DNA of 64,000 bases from Manihot esculenta (GCF_001659605.2 NC_035170.2:9538539-9602538); one strand, 5' to 3'. Shown: positions 11,957 to 24,818, numbered from the stretch's first letter. Notes: generated by a model not told the origin, from the sequence alone. Made by a program: numbers and translations.

Positions 11957-12339
11957 TGTAACGATCCGAAATCAGACCGCTACCAGCATTAAAATTCATA
12001 TCGACTTAAAGTTGCCTAATATACAACCTGTCATACATAATAAATCTCATACATGATCATACATTTACATAAAAATTTTAAATTTTCCATCTACCAAACT
12101 TGATCTGTGCATACACCATAACTATAAACATAAAACCTCACACTAGAACTCTCATCAAATACTCTAGTGGGACATCATATCATACATCAAGTTTAGTTTA
12201 ACATTTCTTAACATTAAAATATTTTAAAAAACCTTCAATTTCACACTTCTAAAGGATTCCGACCTCGAGATCCCGGATTCCAATGGAAATTCCGCCGGGA
12301 AATCGGGATTTCGACGCGGGAACTTAGCCGGGTGTTACA
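11957..12339 (-). mobile_element. Small solo LTR of the chromovirus type
   Basis: The segment begins TGTAACGATCCGAAATCAGA and ends GCCGGGTGTTACA, so it has TG...CA termini. Both ends resemble the termini of the 2.3-kb Tekay LTRs at 43675-46000 (TGTAACGACCTGAAAATCGG ... GCCGGGTATTACA). By analogy the orientation is minus. Flanks are GTATA (11952-11956) and GTATC (12340-12344), an imperfect 5-bp target duplication. No internal domain is attached, so it is a solo LTR of a short, diverged family. Confidence 0.65.
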
Positions 12340-14159
12340 GTATCAAAATATCAGTAACATAATTATAGACAGATTATAGTTTTATTCTGATAATATTAAA
12401 TGGTTTCTTATAATGAATATAGTTCAATATATTATTTTGTGTAAATAATAAAATTAATAAATATGAGATTTATTATAATTTTTATTAAAATTAATAGTAC
12501 GTATGAAAAATTTTAAATTGTGATCTTTTATAAGGATAAATATTCAGTTAATTCGATTTAAAATTGATCGAATTAATTAATTTAAATCGAATAGATTCTA
12601 TTATTAGTTTTAATTTTATATTATTTTAAGCTTTTTGAAAGGTTAAAAATACTTTGAATTCTCACACTGTGATTTCAATTTTTCCACACATTTAAAACCT
12701 AAAATTTATTTGAGAAGCGGAAATTAGCTATATTAATTATTAATTCACCATACCATTAATCCATAATACCCATATCACAATCCACTATAGAATTGCATGT
12801 TAAATTAAAATTATAACCACACAAGTTACCCAGAATATAAATAAATATTAACTCAAAAAAACAATTAATTAAAGCAAAATCATCAATATCACATATTCCA
12901 GAAAAAAATTAAAAAAAAAAAAGAGAAAAAAATTCAGATAAAAGTGCTCTTAATTTCTTGGTTCCAAGCTTGTTTCAAGCTGCTGCCTTTTCAAATTATT
13001 GTTGCCTCAAAGAAAGTGGAGGACAAATGATGGTGCCAAGCGGAAAAATGAGAGATAAGAGCTTGAAGAAAAAATAAAAAGGAGAAACTAAAAGGATGGA
13101 ATGAAGAAAGCTTCAACGATCTACAAGGATTATTAAGGGAGGAGGAGAAATTGAAAAGGGTGAGAATAAAACACTGGCGATAACTATGGAAGATGATAGC
13201 AGAAGAAGATGGTTGAGGAAGAGAAGGCTAACGGTTGAAGGGAAGAAAGGGAGAAATGGTTTGTATGACTGAAACTTATACGGTAAAAGTGAATGGCTGA
13301 GATGAGTTCCTCTAAAATGATTGAACGGTTAGGATACAACTTGTAATTATAGGTTGAAAAAAAAAAACATAAAATGTAGACTAAGAGAATTGAATCTAGG
13401 GATTTTGGCGTTATTAAAGAGTCCTTTCAACCATTAATCCAAAGAGAATCCAAATACCCTAGGTTTCTGTCCTGTATATATAATCAGTTTGGTTTTTTTA
13501 AAAAATTATCATAAAATCAAATTCAACAGGATAAATTATAATTTTTAAAATTAAAATTTAAATTGAATTGATTTTTTTAGAGAAATTAAATCAAATTTCT
13601 AGATAAAATTAATTTAATTAATTTTTTCAATTTGAATCAAATAATGATCATTTCTAGTCTTTTCTATTAAATCAAACAGATATAAAAAAAATAAATTTAG
13701 AAATTTTAATAAGTTGTACTGATAAATCTCAGTTAAAACTATAAAAATTCTTTTTGGATCAGAGTTCTACTTTAAGTAAAAATAACTATAATTTCATTCA
13801 TGAATAAGTTTGCCTTTCGATTTATGAAAGTTTAAATAGAATACAAAACTATTAGTCATATTTTTAACCCATGACTTCTAAATAAAAAGAAACATGACTC
13901 TTAAAATAGAACAACAATAGACTCAACAAAATAACAAATTAAGAAAAGTATTTTCCTAAACTTTGGCAAACTACGGCCCATGTTCCCATGCACCCCATAG
14001 CCTACGTCCACAAGTCATCGCCGGTGACAAAACCCATTTCCCACATTGCATGCCTCAGCCACATGCTTTCTCTCTCCTAACTAACTTCAGTCCATGTATC
14101 ATGGATTCCTTTTGGAAACACATTGAAATTTTCTTGGTTTATCATTTTCCACCCCTGAA

Positions 14160-14597
14160 ACTATGATCTTGTCCTTAATGCTACTGTTGATGAATCTAGA
14201 TGGGATGTTATTTATATCTTTTCAGGAGGCATTTTTAATAGGTAGCTATTTCCATTTAACCAAATGTTGCTTGACAAAGAATTGTTTTTTGATATTCAAA
14301 AAACTATTCGATCTTAGTAAACCACTTTGTGGAATCATCTTCAGAAAATTTTGAAAACTCTAATTTAACTAATTTAGAGGTGAATAATTGTCTGCCTTCT
14401 CCATTGAAACTTCAATTTTTTTTCTTTGATGAAGTTCAAGAGAGGAATGGTGGAACTAGTAGAAAGTCTATTTGAGTTGTTTAGAGATTGGTTTCGGATT
14501 GAAGTAAATAACTCAGAGATTTTGTTGAGAGCCATCTCTAGTTGGAACAGTTTTTCATTCGTGCTTTTCTCTATCCGGCTAACTCTGGTTTATAACA
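14160..14597 (-). pseudogene. Decayed Ty3/gypsy gag remnant, copy A
   Basis: Read on the minus strand, this contains traces of a gypsy gag domain (a KLEFPKFFEDDP-like motif is clearer in copy B) with stops and frameshifts throughout. The gag start seems to lie further upstream on the minus strand at 15046, beyond the inserted solo LTR. It follows a primer-binding-site-like GATATCAGAGC (rc of 15047-15058). Identification rests on motif resemblance only. Confidence 0.5.
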
Positions 14598-14994
14598 TGA
14601 TATTATGAGTTTACGGTGTGTTTATAAGCTTGATCTGAAAGGATCACATTCCTTCCCTTTTATCTCTTTTCCTTTTGACATCTTTCTGTCACTAAGGTCC
14701 GTACGGACGCATCAGAGCACCCCTCAATGCCAGGCGGCCATTTAATTCCTTCCGGCGCTCGTGCTGTTAAGACTACGAAATGACTAGGCCAGCTATTCTC
14801 CCTCACGTCACATCACTAGGCTGAGTTATCTTCTGTTGGACCTGTGCTCATGATCCCTTCGGCTTGACCTATGTGTCCAAGTTAGAATTTGCAATAATGG
14901 GTCGGTCTGCTTGAAGATAGCCCGATGGGTTTTGGACTTGTATTCTTTTTAGGGTCCGACCTCACCCCGGGTGTAGGAAATCCAACGGTCATCG
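14598..14994 (-). mobile_element. Tat-type solo LTR inserted in the gag remnant (copy A)
   Basis: Read on the minus strand it starts CGATGACCGTTGGATTT and ends TCATAATATCA. It resembles the 488-bp Tat LTR at 26867 (start TGATGACCGCTGGATTTT, end ATCTCAGATCATCA). Flanks TAACA (14593-14597) and TAACC (14995-14999) look like a 5-bp target duplication with one change. No internal region is present. Confidence 0.6.
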
Positions 14995-15046
14995 TAACCC
15001 ATCAAAGTCAACTTTCAAATTCTCAATTCGTTCACGAGTGGTACCC

Positions 15047-15058
15047 ATAGCTCTGATA
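15047..15058 (-). other. Relict primer-binding site
   Basis: The minus strand reads TGATATCAGAGC, one base from TGGTATCAGAGC, the initiator-tRNA-Met primer site found in the intact elements at 55359 and 58499. It is followed on the minus strand by an ATG-led gag-like start. Confidence 0.5.
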
Positions 15059-17456
15059 TCAATGATAGATCACAGTCAAAGTTATAAGAATTTTATTTAA
15101 ACTGATATTCTACTTTAGGTGAAAACAATCACAATTTCATTCAAAAATAAACTTGTCTTTCAATCTATTAGTGAAAATTTAAATAGAATATGAAACTAAT
15201 AATTGATCCTATATTTTAGCACTTCTAGAATAGGAACCATGACTCTTAAAATATAATAACAATAAACTCAACAAAATAACAAATTTAGAAAAACATTTTC
15301 TTAAATTTAGCAAGCTATCCATGTATCAGTGAGTTCCTTTTGAAACACGTTGAGACTTCTTTAGTTTCTCATATACTAATTTTTTAAAATTTAAATTAAA
15401 TTATAAAATAATAAAAATTTTTAACTTTTTTACCCATAATTTTTATTTATATGCTATGTGAATATAATAAAATAATTCACATAGCATTGCTATGTCAACA
15501 AAACATATTTTCTCTTATTTGAGTCAACAAAACATATCATACATCAAGCTTAGTTTAATATTTCTTAACATTAAAACATTTTAAAAAACCTTCAATTTCA
15601 CACTTCTAAGGGATTCCAACCTCGAGATCCCAGATTTCAACGGAGATTCCGCCGGGGAACCGGGATTTTGACGCGGGAGCTTAGCCGGGTGTTACAGTAC
15701 CAAAATATCAATAACATAATTATAGATAGATTATAGTTTTTATTCTGATAATATTAAATGGTTTCTTATAATGAATATAGTTCAATATATTATTATTTGT
15801 AACTAATAAAATTAATAAATATGAGATTTATTACAATTTTTATTAAAACTAATAGTGAGTATGAAAAATTTTAAATTGTGATCTTTTATAAGGATAAATA
15901 TTCAGTTAATTTGATTTAAAATTGATCGAATTAATTAATTTAAATCGAATCGATTCGATTATTAGTTTTAACTTTATATTTTGTCTTTTATTTTAAGCTT
16001 TTTGAAAGGTTAAAAATACTTTGAATTCTCACACTGTGATTTCAATTTTTCTGCACATTTAAAACCTAAAATTTATTTGAGAAGTGGAAATTAGCTATAT
16101 TAATTATTAATTCACCATACCATTAATCCATAATACCCATATCACAATCCACTATAGAATTGCATGTTAAATTAAAATTATAACCACACAAGTTACCCAG
16201 AATATAAATAAATATTAAGTCAAAAAAACAATTAATTAAAGCAAAATCATCAATATCACATATTCCAGAAAAAAATTAAAAAAAAAAAAGAGAAAAAAAT
16301 TCAGATAAAAGTGCTCTTAATTTCTTGGTTCCAAGCTTGTTTCAAGCTGCTGCCTTTTCAAATTATTGTTGCCTCAAAGAAAGTGGAGGACAAATGATGG
16401 TGCCAAGCGGAAAAATGAGAGATAAGAGCTTGAAGAAAAAATAAAGAGGAGAAACTAAAAGGATGGAATGAAGAAAGCTTCAACGATCTACAAGGATTAT
16501 TAAGGGAGGAGGAGAAATTGAAAAGGGTGAGAATAAAACACTGGCGATAACTATGGAAGATGATAGCAGAAGAAGATGGTTGAGGAAGAGAAGGCTAACG
16601 GTTGAAGGGAAGAAAGGGAGAAATGGTTTGTATAACTCAAACTTATATGGTAAAAGTGAATGGCTGAGATGAGTTCCTCTAAAATGATTGAACGGTGAGG
16701 ATACAACTTGTAATTATAGGTTGAAAAAAAAAACACATAAAATGTAGACTAAGAGAATTGAATCTAGGGATTTTGGCGTTATTAAAGAGTCCTTTCGACC
16801 ATTAACCCAAAGAGAATCCAAATACTCTAGGTTTCTGTCCTGTATACATAATCAGTTTGATTTTTTGGAAAAATTCTCTTAAAATCAAATTGAATAGGAT
16901 AAATTATAACTTTTAAAATTAAAAATTAAATTGAATCAACTTCTTAGAGAAATTAAATCAAATTTTTAGATAAAATTAATTTGATTAATTTTTTTAATTT
17001 AAACCAAATAATGGTCATTTTTAGTCTTTTGCATTAAATCAAATAGAGATAAAGAAAAATAAATTAAAAAAAAACAACTATAATTTCATTCAAGAATAAG
17101 TTTGCCCTTCGATTTATTAGTAAAAGTTTAAATAGAACACAAAACTATTAGTTCTATTTTTTCGCCCATGACTTCTAAAGAAAAAGAACTTTTAAAACAG
17201 AATAACAATACACTCAACAAAATAACAAATTAAGAAAAACATTTTCCTAAACTTTGGCAAACTACAGCCCAGGTTCCCATGCACTCCATAGCCTATCTCC
17301 ACAAGTCATCGCCCATGTCACCACCTGCCAAAACCCATTTCCCACATTGCATGCCTCAGCCACATGCTTTCTCTCTCCTAACTTCAGTCCATGTATCATG
17401 GATTCCTTTTGGAAACACATTGAGATTTTCTTGGTTTATCATTTCCCACCCCTGAA

Positions 17457-17893
17457 ACTATGATCTTGTCCTTAATGCTACTGTTGATGAATCTAGATGG
17501 GATGTTATTTATATCTTTTCAGGAGTCGTTTTCAATGGGTAGCTATTTCTATTTAACCAAATGTTGCTCGACAAAGAATTGTTCTTTGATATTCAAAAAA
17601 TTATTGGACCTTAGTAAATCACTTTGTGGGATCATCCTCAAAGAATTTTGGAAACTCTAGTTTAGCTAATTTAGAGGTGAATAATTGTCTGCCTTCTCCA
17701 TTGAAGCTTCAATTCTTTTCTTTGATGAAGTTCAAGTGAGAAATTGTGGAACTAGCATAAGGTTCATTTGGATTGTTTGGGGATTGGTTTCGGGTTGAAG
17801 TAAATAACTCATATATTTTGTTGAGAGCATTCTCTAGTTGAAGCAATTTTTCATTCATGCTTTCCTCTATCTGGCTAACGCTGGTTTGTAACA
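17457..17893 (-). pseudogene. Decayed Ty3/gypsy gag remnant, copy B
   Basis: Counterpart of the copy A remnant. A 61-codon open piece (17894-17709) encodes a coiled, acidic peptide beginning MLQTSVSQIEESMNEKL, followed after a stop by a KLEFPKFFEDDP-like stretch. The latter matches the conserved proline/aspartate motif at the front of many plant gypsy gag domains. Stops and frameshifts prevent any function. Confidence 0.5.
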
Positions 17894-18369
17894 TGATATT
17901 ATGAGATTCAGAAAATAGGGTTTACGATATGTGTGTAAGTTTAGTCTGATTCTTTTCCTTTTGCCTGCTAATGACGTCTAACTGTCTCTATACTATAGTG
18001 ACACCTGTCTCTATACTATAGTGACACATGTCTCTATACTATAGTGACACCTGTCTCTATACTATAGTGACACATGTCTTTGTCACTAAGGCCCGTACGT
18101 ACGGAAGCGTCAGAACACCCCTTCATGCCAGGCGGCCATTTAATTCCTTCCGGCATACGTGCTGTTAAAATTGCGAAATGACTAGGCCAGCTATTCTCCC
18201 TCATGTCACATCACCGGGCTGAGTTATTTTTTGTTGGGCCTGCGCTCATGATCCCTCTGACCTGACCCATGTGTCCGGATTAAGACTTAGATAGCCCAAT
18301 GGATTTTGGGCTTGTGTTCTTTTCAGGGTCCGGCCTCACTCCCAAGTGTAGGAAACCCAATGGTCATCG
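17894..18369 (-). mobile_element. Tat-type solo LTR (copy B)
   Basis: Same insertion as at 14598-14994, carried into the second copy by the tandem duplication. It is less deleted and keeps CCCTATTTTCTGAATCTC before the end, close to the CCCTATTCTATTGGATCTC of the full Tat LTR. It contains the 23-bp minisatellite. Confidence 0.6.
17982..18073. repeat. 23-bp minisatellite, four units
   Basis: Four 23-bp units with core CTCTATACTATAGTGACAC, alternately starting CTGT and ATGT. The equivalent place in copy A (about 14682) has only a short TCTGTCACTAAGG, so the array arose after the 3.3-kb duplication or was lost from copy A. Confidence 0.85.
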
Positions 18370-18889
18370 TAACCCATCAAAGTCAACTTTCAAGTTCTCA
18401 ATTCATTCACTAGCTAATATCAATAATAGATCACAGTCAAAGTTATAAAAATTTTATTTAGACTGATGTTCTACTTTGAGCGAAAACAATTACAATTTCA
18501 TTCAAAAATAAACTTATCCTTCGATCTATTAGTAAAATTTAAATAGAATATGAAACTAATACTTGGTCCTATTTTTTAGCCCATAACTTCTAGAATAGTA
18601 ACCATGACTCTTAAAATATAATAACAATAAACTCAACAAAATAACAAATTTAGAAAAACATTTTCTTAAATTTAGCAAGCTATCCATGTATCAATGAGTT
18701 CCTTTTGAAACACGTTGAGACTTCTTTAGTTTCTCATATACTAATTTTTAAAAATTTAAATTAAATTATAAAATAATAAAAAATTTTAATGTTTTTACCC
18801 ATAAATTATATGCTATGTGAATATAATAACATAGCATTGCTATGTCAACAAAACATACTTTCTCTAATTTGAGTCAACAAAACATACTT

Positions 18890-19150
18890 TCCCTAATTTG
18901 AGTCACAAAATTGAATATAATTATAATAAAATTTATAATTTTAGATAATTTTATAGACTATAAAATTATAAAATTGTGAAAAGTTTTGATTTTTTTTATA
19001 CTAATAGGCCAAAAGTAAATTTCCTCAACACTTATTATTAACACCACCTTTTTTTCCTTCAGGAAAAAGAGCATTAGGAACTTTTTTTGGTAATAAAGTC
19101 ACTCAGGTTATACGTATAAATATTGTAAGTCATGCTAACACTAGAGTCCC
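18890..19150. other. AT-rich spacer
   Basis: AT-rich, no features. It separates the tandem duplication from the 3' end of the TMEM53-like gene. Confidence 0.5.
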
Positions 19151-19355
19151 ATACAAAAAAAATTTACACATTTTCCACTACGCTGCAGAAAGCTCACCGT
19201 CCTAACATCTGATCATAGCACTAAGAAACCCATTTCTAAGGGACAAGTTTTAGCATGGTCTTTGCTTTTCTCTTGGTAGGAACATGGCCTACCTGACCAC
19301 CTATGTTGATTGTTCTCATAACATGGTACAAAACAAAAGCCACCTCTGTCAAGCA

Positions 19356-19361
19356 TTTATT
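19356..19361 (-). terminator. Putative poly(A) signal of the TMEM53-like gene
   Basis: AATAAA on the minus strand, about 255 nt past the stop codon. Other AT-rich signals are possible. Confidence 0.4.
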
Positions 19362-19615
19362 TCACTATATACATGCCATCAGCTTCTTGTTCTACCTGTA
19401 CACTTCATCCCAGAGGAATAGCCCAGAAGCAAGTGAAAAAGATATATGACTCGATAGTCGCATAAAATGTCAAAAGACGACACCATTGTATCTCATTTAC
19501 CAACCTTCTTTGCGCAGAATTCAGAGGGTTCAGTCTTGCTTGTCATCTCCAGGCTTTTGATGCGTGCATGTACAACCAATCGTAGGATTTCCAGTCAAGA
19601 TTAATCCATATGTAA

Positions 19616-22600
19616 TTATAATTTTGAGCGACGAGGGAGTTTGATACCATGAAGAAGTGATTGCCTTCTGGCAGAAGCAATTGGCTGTCCATTCAGAGAA
19701 CCTGAAAATCTGATGTCCCAACCTTCAACGTTCTTGGGGACACAAACATCAAAGAGCATTTGCCCAAGAATACTATTTGCATTGATGCTGGGAGAGGGGC
19801 GCAGATAAACAGACGTTTCTTTTCTTCCATCTTGTGAGGGTTCAGACTCTCTATTACTTTGATATTCTGCTGAAGTTGGAACAAAGAAATGGTCACCTGG
19901 TCCAACTGCAACACTTCTTAAGCTTTGGTTTGAGTTAACTGCCGCTTTCTGAAGGTTGCAAACTAATTCAGATATCTCATCATGCATACTATCCAAGCCA
20001 ACACCCTCTCTAAGTTGTTGGATTCTTCGAGAATAAACTGAAGCAGCCTTCTCAAGGAAATCGGTGACAACGGCCCTGTATTGGATTGGATTATGCTTGT
20101 AATGACCTGAAATATCACAGGATGACATTACTACAGTTTCAGAACATCAAAGCAAGAGAATGAGGAACAGTTAGAAGTCACAATGACTGATTTATATTTA
20201 AATCTCAAAGAAACTATGGTAACAACATAACATAATGGTACTGGAGAATTAATTGCCTTTATATTTTGTCACTGATGATTACTGAGATTTGAAGTCACAG
20301 CACCAAGTTGGCATTAGAGAGTAATCTCACTCTCTCATCCAAATACAATTATGGGGATGATTGTGGTCATGCTATAAGTTGATACGATCACATACTGTAA
20401 AGTTAATTCTTCATAGTTTCAGATCAATTGGTGTTGACACAAATTAAATGCATATATGATAGCAGCCATACCAACTTTGATAGGATCTCTACACAGTCAC
20501 TCAGTCCACCCACAGCAGAGAGAAACCAAAATAATTTTACAAAATAGTCGATAATAATAGAAAAAGAACAAAACCAAATATCACAAAATACATCTGATTT
20601 GACCATAACAGAGGCCAAAAGTCGAGATATTTGTAAAAGCACACAGTCAAGTGTCAACATTCCTTTAGCAATCCTTGTACGGTTCAGATTCATCAAACTT
20701 TTCAATTTTTACCAATGGTAATCTTAAGGTGCAACCTGGCATTCTTTTCCTTTTGAGAAAATATGTTGTGCACAAGATATAGGGCACAGCAACAACAAAG
20801 TTCCTATCAGAGATCATATGGTTTGGGTTAAAGTTATTATTAATTCTCATTTAACAAAAGCTGTCTTTCAATCTTTGCTTAAAATAAAACTGGATATTAA
20901 TATTTAGAAAGGAAGTTTCTGTAGACTGATTCCAGTAGACAGAAAATAAGGCTCTATGCTAAGACAATAGCCCCTCTACTTATGCTGGCTTGCCTAACAG
21001 ATCAAGTTTGGTTTGATACATGCCTTGCCTCCTACTCAATTAGGGGCATATTTACTAGATTCAGTGACTGCTATTACCCTAGCCTAGACTGATGTGCAAG
21101 ACATTCCATTTGTTGATTATGCAAACATTGATAAGCAATGTTTTCATTGCCTAATTTGGAAAACCAGATAAGAACAAGAACCCAGCACTCATTAATTGTA
21201 ATGAGAAAAATAACTACATTTATTTGTATGCACATTCTCCCCTCAGCCTCCCTTCCCATTTGAAGTTCTGGTTTTGCACTGCTTAGTTCTTATTACACAA
21301 GCATTCTATAATATAAAAAGTATTTCCAAATCTAAAATTATTAAGTTAACAATATTTAATCCATAACAAGCATAAATTAGTAAATTCCAATTTTCATAAA
21401 TGAATTTTCAATTTTCTGTAATACATCTATCTAAAAAGTATTTTGTAAAGAAAAAAATGCCGTGTAAATAAAATTTGGGGACTAGTAACAATGACAGGCA
21501 TATGCACGAGTCTACCAAACATGAAGGTATACTGACAAACAAATGGGATGAAAAAAAGAAAAAAAACAAAAAGAATGTCAAGATATTCAATAGAAAGAAA
21601 CAAATAAATATCCTAACAAAAAAATGGAGCATAATACTTTTAGAATAAAAAATTGTTTAAGAAAAATATAACACGAAAAAGAAAATTGATCAATGAATTG
21701 ACTAACCTAAACTGCACAACATCTTGAATTTCTTGTGAAAATGTATTATGTTTGAAATTATTTTACCAGCACTTTTTAACTCTAAATATAATTTAAATAA
21801 ATAAATAAAGGATACGGTTGGCTCTTTTCTTGATAATGTGGACTTGCCACTGAATATGAGCGGTAAGAGTATTTATTATTTAACATTACTGCACATGCAA
21901 AAGTAGAATTTGGAAAAAGAAAGTTATGTACAAACCGATGTGAGGAGAAACATTCCACTTCACAAGCTTCACATCTCCCCCAAGATCTTGTAGGCGTTTA
22001 GCAAATCTGTGGATACACTTGTAAGGTGCAAGGTGATCATTCTCTGAGCATAGGATTAGATATGGAGCCCCAAAGTCCTATATATAAGAGAGGACTTCAG
22101 GTTAACTGGTTTAAAATGGCAAAACTACAACACTAGAGAAGTTAATTGCCAGTTGGAAACTTACAACTGAAGAGTAAAGAGTCTGCCAGTACTCAACACG
22201 CTGGGATTCAAACCTGGTAAGATATAAACCATCTAAACCAGAAGTAATGCCTTTTGCAAACCAAGACACAAGTTTCGATGGACCAGGCATCTTTTGAATG
22301 GCAGGGGGAAGAGCAAATTGGGCACCCAAATCACTTGTAAAATCAACTGGACTAGAGTCATAGATATGCCCAGAAACACAATCCCTGAGCAATCGGCTTT
22401 CACCCTACACAAGAAGAAAAAAGTAGAATAAAAAAAAAATAGAACATGGAAAGTTTGACAGATCTTTAAAAAGAGAGAAAAACCAAACAAAGAGGAGAAT
22501 TGCCTACCAGATTACCATGACCATCACATGTTTCTTGAATGATCTGCATTTTGTACAGCAAAATTATTTTTATAGCCAAAGTTTGGAAGGAGGAAACCAG

Positions 22601-24570
22601 AGGGTGGGTTGAGGACTTGATCATTCCAACCCCTCAGTATTATAGGAAAAGTAAACAAGAATATGCTTGACTGCAGTTTATTTTCAACAAGAATTAGATC
22701 TCCAAATATCAAATTACCTGGAAAACCTTGTACATGCAAGCTTTGGAACCACCAGAAAAAGCAGCAAAAGTAATTGGACATGGTCTAATCCTTATCACCT
22801 GCATATCAATAACCAATAGGTTTTTACCCTGTGCAGCAATTTCAACAATATTGAAAGCTAACAACAGCCTATTTCATCTGACTGTGCTCAAAATGATTTT
22901 GTATGGGATCCCACACCATATCAAGCAGATTTATGATTTTAAAGGCATTAATTTCACAACTATGGGTTCCCATATAAACAAAGCCCCAGCATCAAATGGA
23001 ATCCCATAAAACAGAGATATAAATTAAAAACAAGCTACACCTGATATACAAAAATCCATGCAACTGACCTTAACAAGCTCATTAAGGAGAATATATGCAA
23101 GCGACAAGGCCTTTTCAGGAAAAAATCTGCACAGAGTTTTATCATTAGACAGTTAATATGCACAATTTAAAGTCAAATAATCCAAAATTTAACCAACACC
23201 ACTCCTCCCCCCTTTCCCCTGCACAAAGAAAAAATTACCTTTTTTTTGGTTTCAATTTCAAGCTACTAAACATATTTAAGAAAGATTGCATTAAACCAAA
23301 TTAATCCCCCTCAAATGATCATTTCAAACAAAATCTTCAAATAAGACTACAACAAAAGAAAAATATTGATTAGTAGTATCAGAAAGCCTTAGATACTCAA
23401 TTCAAATAACTGTTTATCGTCATTTGTTTATTCTCTAGGATCAATTTCATATTTAAGATGTAAACCATGATTTTTTTTCTTCCATAGTGTCAACCAACTT
23501 GCTTCTGACCTTTGCATTTTTACCAGCTTGAATCAGACCACTCCTCTCACTAGGGTAATGCCCACATCCTCTTCATCTCAAATCAAATTAGCTATAGATT
23601 AAAATTCTTTAATGATGCAATCGTCAAAAATGTTATGTAGTTATCCCTAGTAGTGCTTCCACTCATCCAACTTCAGACATCTCCATCTCCTGAATATACC
23701 ACTTCTTGACACCTCAGTATCAGTACCAAAGGATTTTCATAGGTCTCTGCAGCCTGCCCTATCAACTCATCCAACGTCAATCATATGGCCTAAATTCAAT
23801 TCATAAAACACAAAACTAAATAAGACAAGCAGGCCTATTTAATCTCTCTCCTTCAGCAAGGTTGACAAAACAAATACGTAAAAGGAGAGTACTCAGAAGG
23901 TAATGTCTCAGCATTCCACACATGAGAACATTAAACAAGAAACTTGAGCAATACCAATCGGTAGACCCAATGGTGGACATGCTTACCACCAACGAGCATA
24001 ATGACCACTCTGTACTAAAAAAGAGGGAAAGAAAAAGACATGCAGGAAGAAGCAGAAGGTTTCTTAATGATAAAAGATGAGAAAAAAGTTTCTTTTCCCT
24101 ACCTCGAGCAGTTGCAAAAAATTTCAAAACATAACCAAATCAATCCTCCAAGATGTAAGCACATAAGATGTTAAGGAATAAATATGACATCGAAACCACC
24201 ATACTGAGAACCCTTTGCTCAAAAATCGTTTGCATTCCACACTACAGAACCCGCCGGGAGGCATTTTCAAAGGTAACAGTCGCAAAACTACCATTAAATA
24301 CTTCACTATGGCTCAACAGAAGTGCGCGTATAGAACAAATCCCTAATTGATCACTGAGTAACGATCATCACAAAGAAATTATAGATCTCATTATGGCGTT
24401 ATTTGGGTGACAAGCGAAAATTTAGAAGAGCTATAATGAGAAAATTATATGGTAAAGCCATATTTCCATGTAGATTAAAACATACACACATACGCACACA
24501 TATATCCCCCAATAATCCAAAAAAAGCAACAAAGAAAAATTCAATTTTTTCCCTTCATTTCTAAGGAAAC

Positions 24571-24604
<34 letters not shown>

Positions 24605-24818
24605 ACCCGCTGAGGAAATCGGCATGAGAAACAAGCGAATTCCAACCAAGAGAGGAGTACAAATCCACGTAGCTCTTCAAGTGATTATCAGGAAGTGAAA
24701 TCCAAGCAAAAATTACCACAATTCCCTTGAATTCATGTCCCTTCCTTCCCCAATAAACGCTGCCTCCTCCTCCTCCTCCTCCTCCTCCACCACTAGCACC
24801 ACCGCCACTACCAAACAT
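19616..24818 (-). CDS. TMEM53/DUF829-family protein, seven exons
   Basis: Complete minus-strand gene. Exons: 24818-24607, 23126-23069, 22798-22718, 22543-22508, 22404-22165, 22077-21936 and 20106-19616. All introns are GT/AG and the phases join without adjustment, giving 419 aa and a TAA stop. The product matches plant homologues of TMEM53 (DUF829, PF05705), alpha/beta-hydrolase-like proteins; animal TMEM53 is a nuclear-envelope protein, and the plant role is unknown to me. Visible marks are a poly-Gly N-terminus with SVYWGRKG, then GIVVIFAW and YSSLGWNSL, the nucleophile-elbow-like AFSGGSKA (exon 3), SGHIYDSSPVDFTSD (exon 5), APYLILCSENDHLAPY (exon 6, the region expected to hold the acid residue) and SPHIGHYKHNP across the exon 6/7 junction (histidine). 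The long last exon adds a variable tail ending FSGSLNGQPIASARR. The ATG at 24818 (MFGSG) is chosen because no upstream in-frame ATG exists nearby. An AATAAA at 19361-19356 may be the poly(A) signal. Confidence 0.9.
24574..24602. repeat. (GA)n microsatellite in intron 1
   Basis: About 14 GA units. On the sense (minus) strand this is a CT run immediately after the GTAAC donor of intron 1 of the TMEM53-like gene. Confidence 0.95.

Larger units (their letters stand above)
12174..15535. repeat. 3.3-kb tandem duplication, copy A
   Basis: This segment is repeated directly after itself at 15536-18889. Matching landmarks are the LTR end ATTCCGCCGGG (12289/15648), the CAAGCTGCTGCC block (12976/16343), the decayed gag (about 14160/17457) and the TGCTATGTCAACAAAACATA end. 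Offsets of about 3.29-3.36 kb vary through small indels. The copy carries part of the solo LTR, a decayed gypsy gag on the minus strand, and a Tat-type solo LTR inserted in that gag. No host gene was recognised. Confidence 0.85.
15536..18889. repeat. 3.3-kb tandem duplication, copy B
   Basis: Second copy of the 12174-15535 unit, in direct orientation. The junction near 15535 joins the unit end (AACAAAACATAT) to the unit start (CATACATCAAG). Copy B holds the longer version of the Tat-type solo LTR and an extra 23-bp minisatellite absent from copy A. Point differences are frequent, so the duplication is not very recent. Confidence 0.85.

Noticed and set aside
14598..14994. Host promoter or 5' UTR
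   Set aside because: Its ends match the Tat LTR termini and it is flanked by a near-perfect 5-bp repeat. A solo LTR is the better reading.
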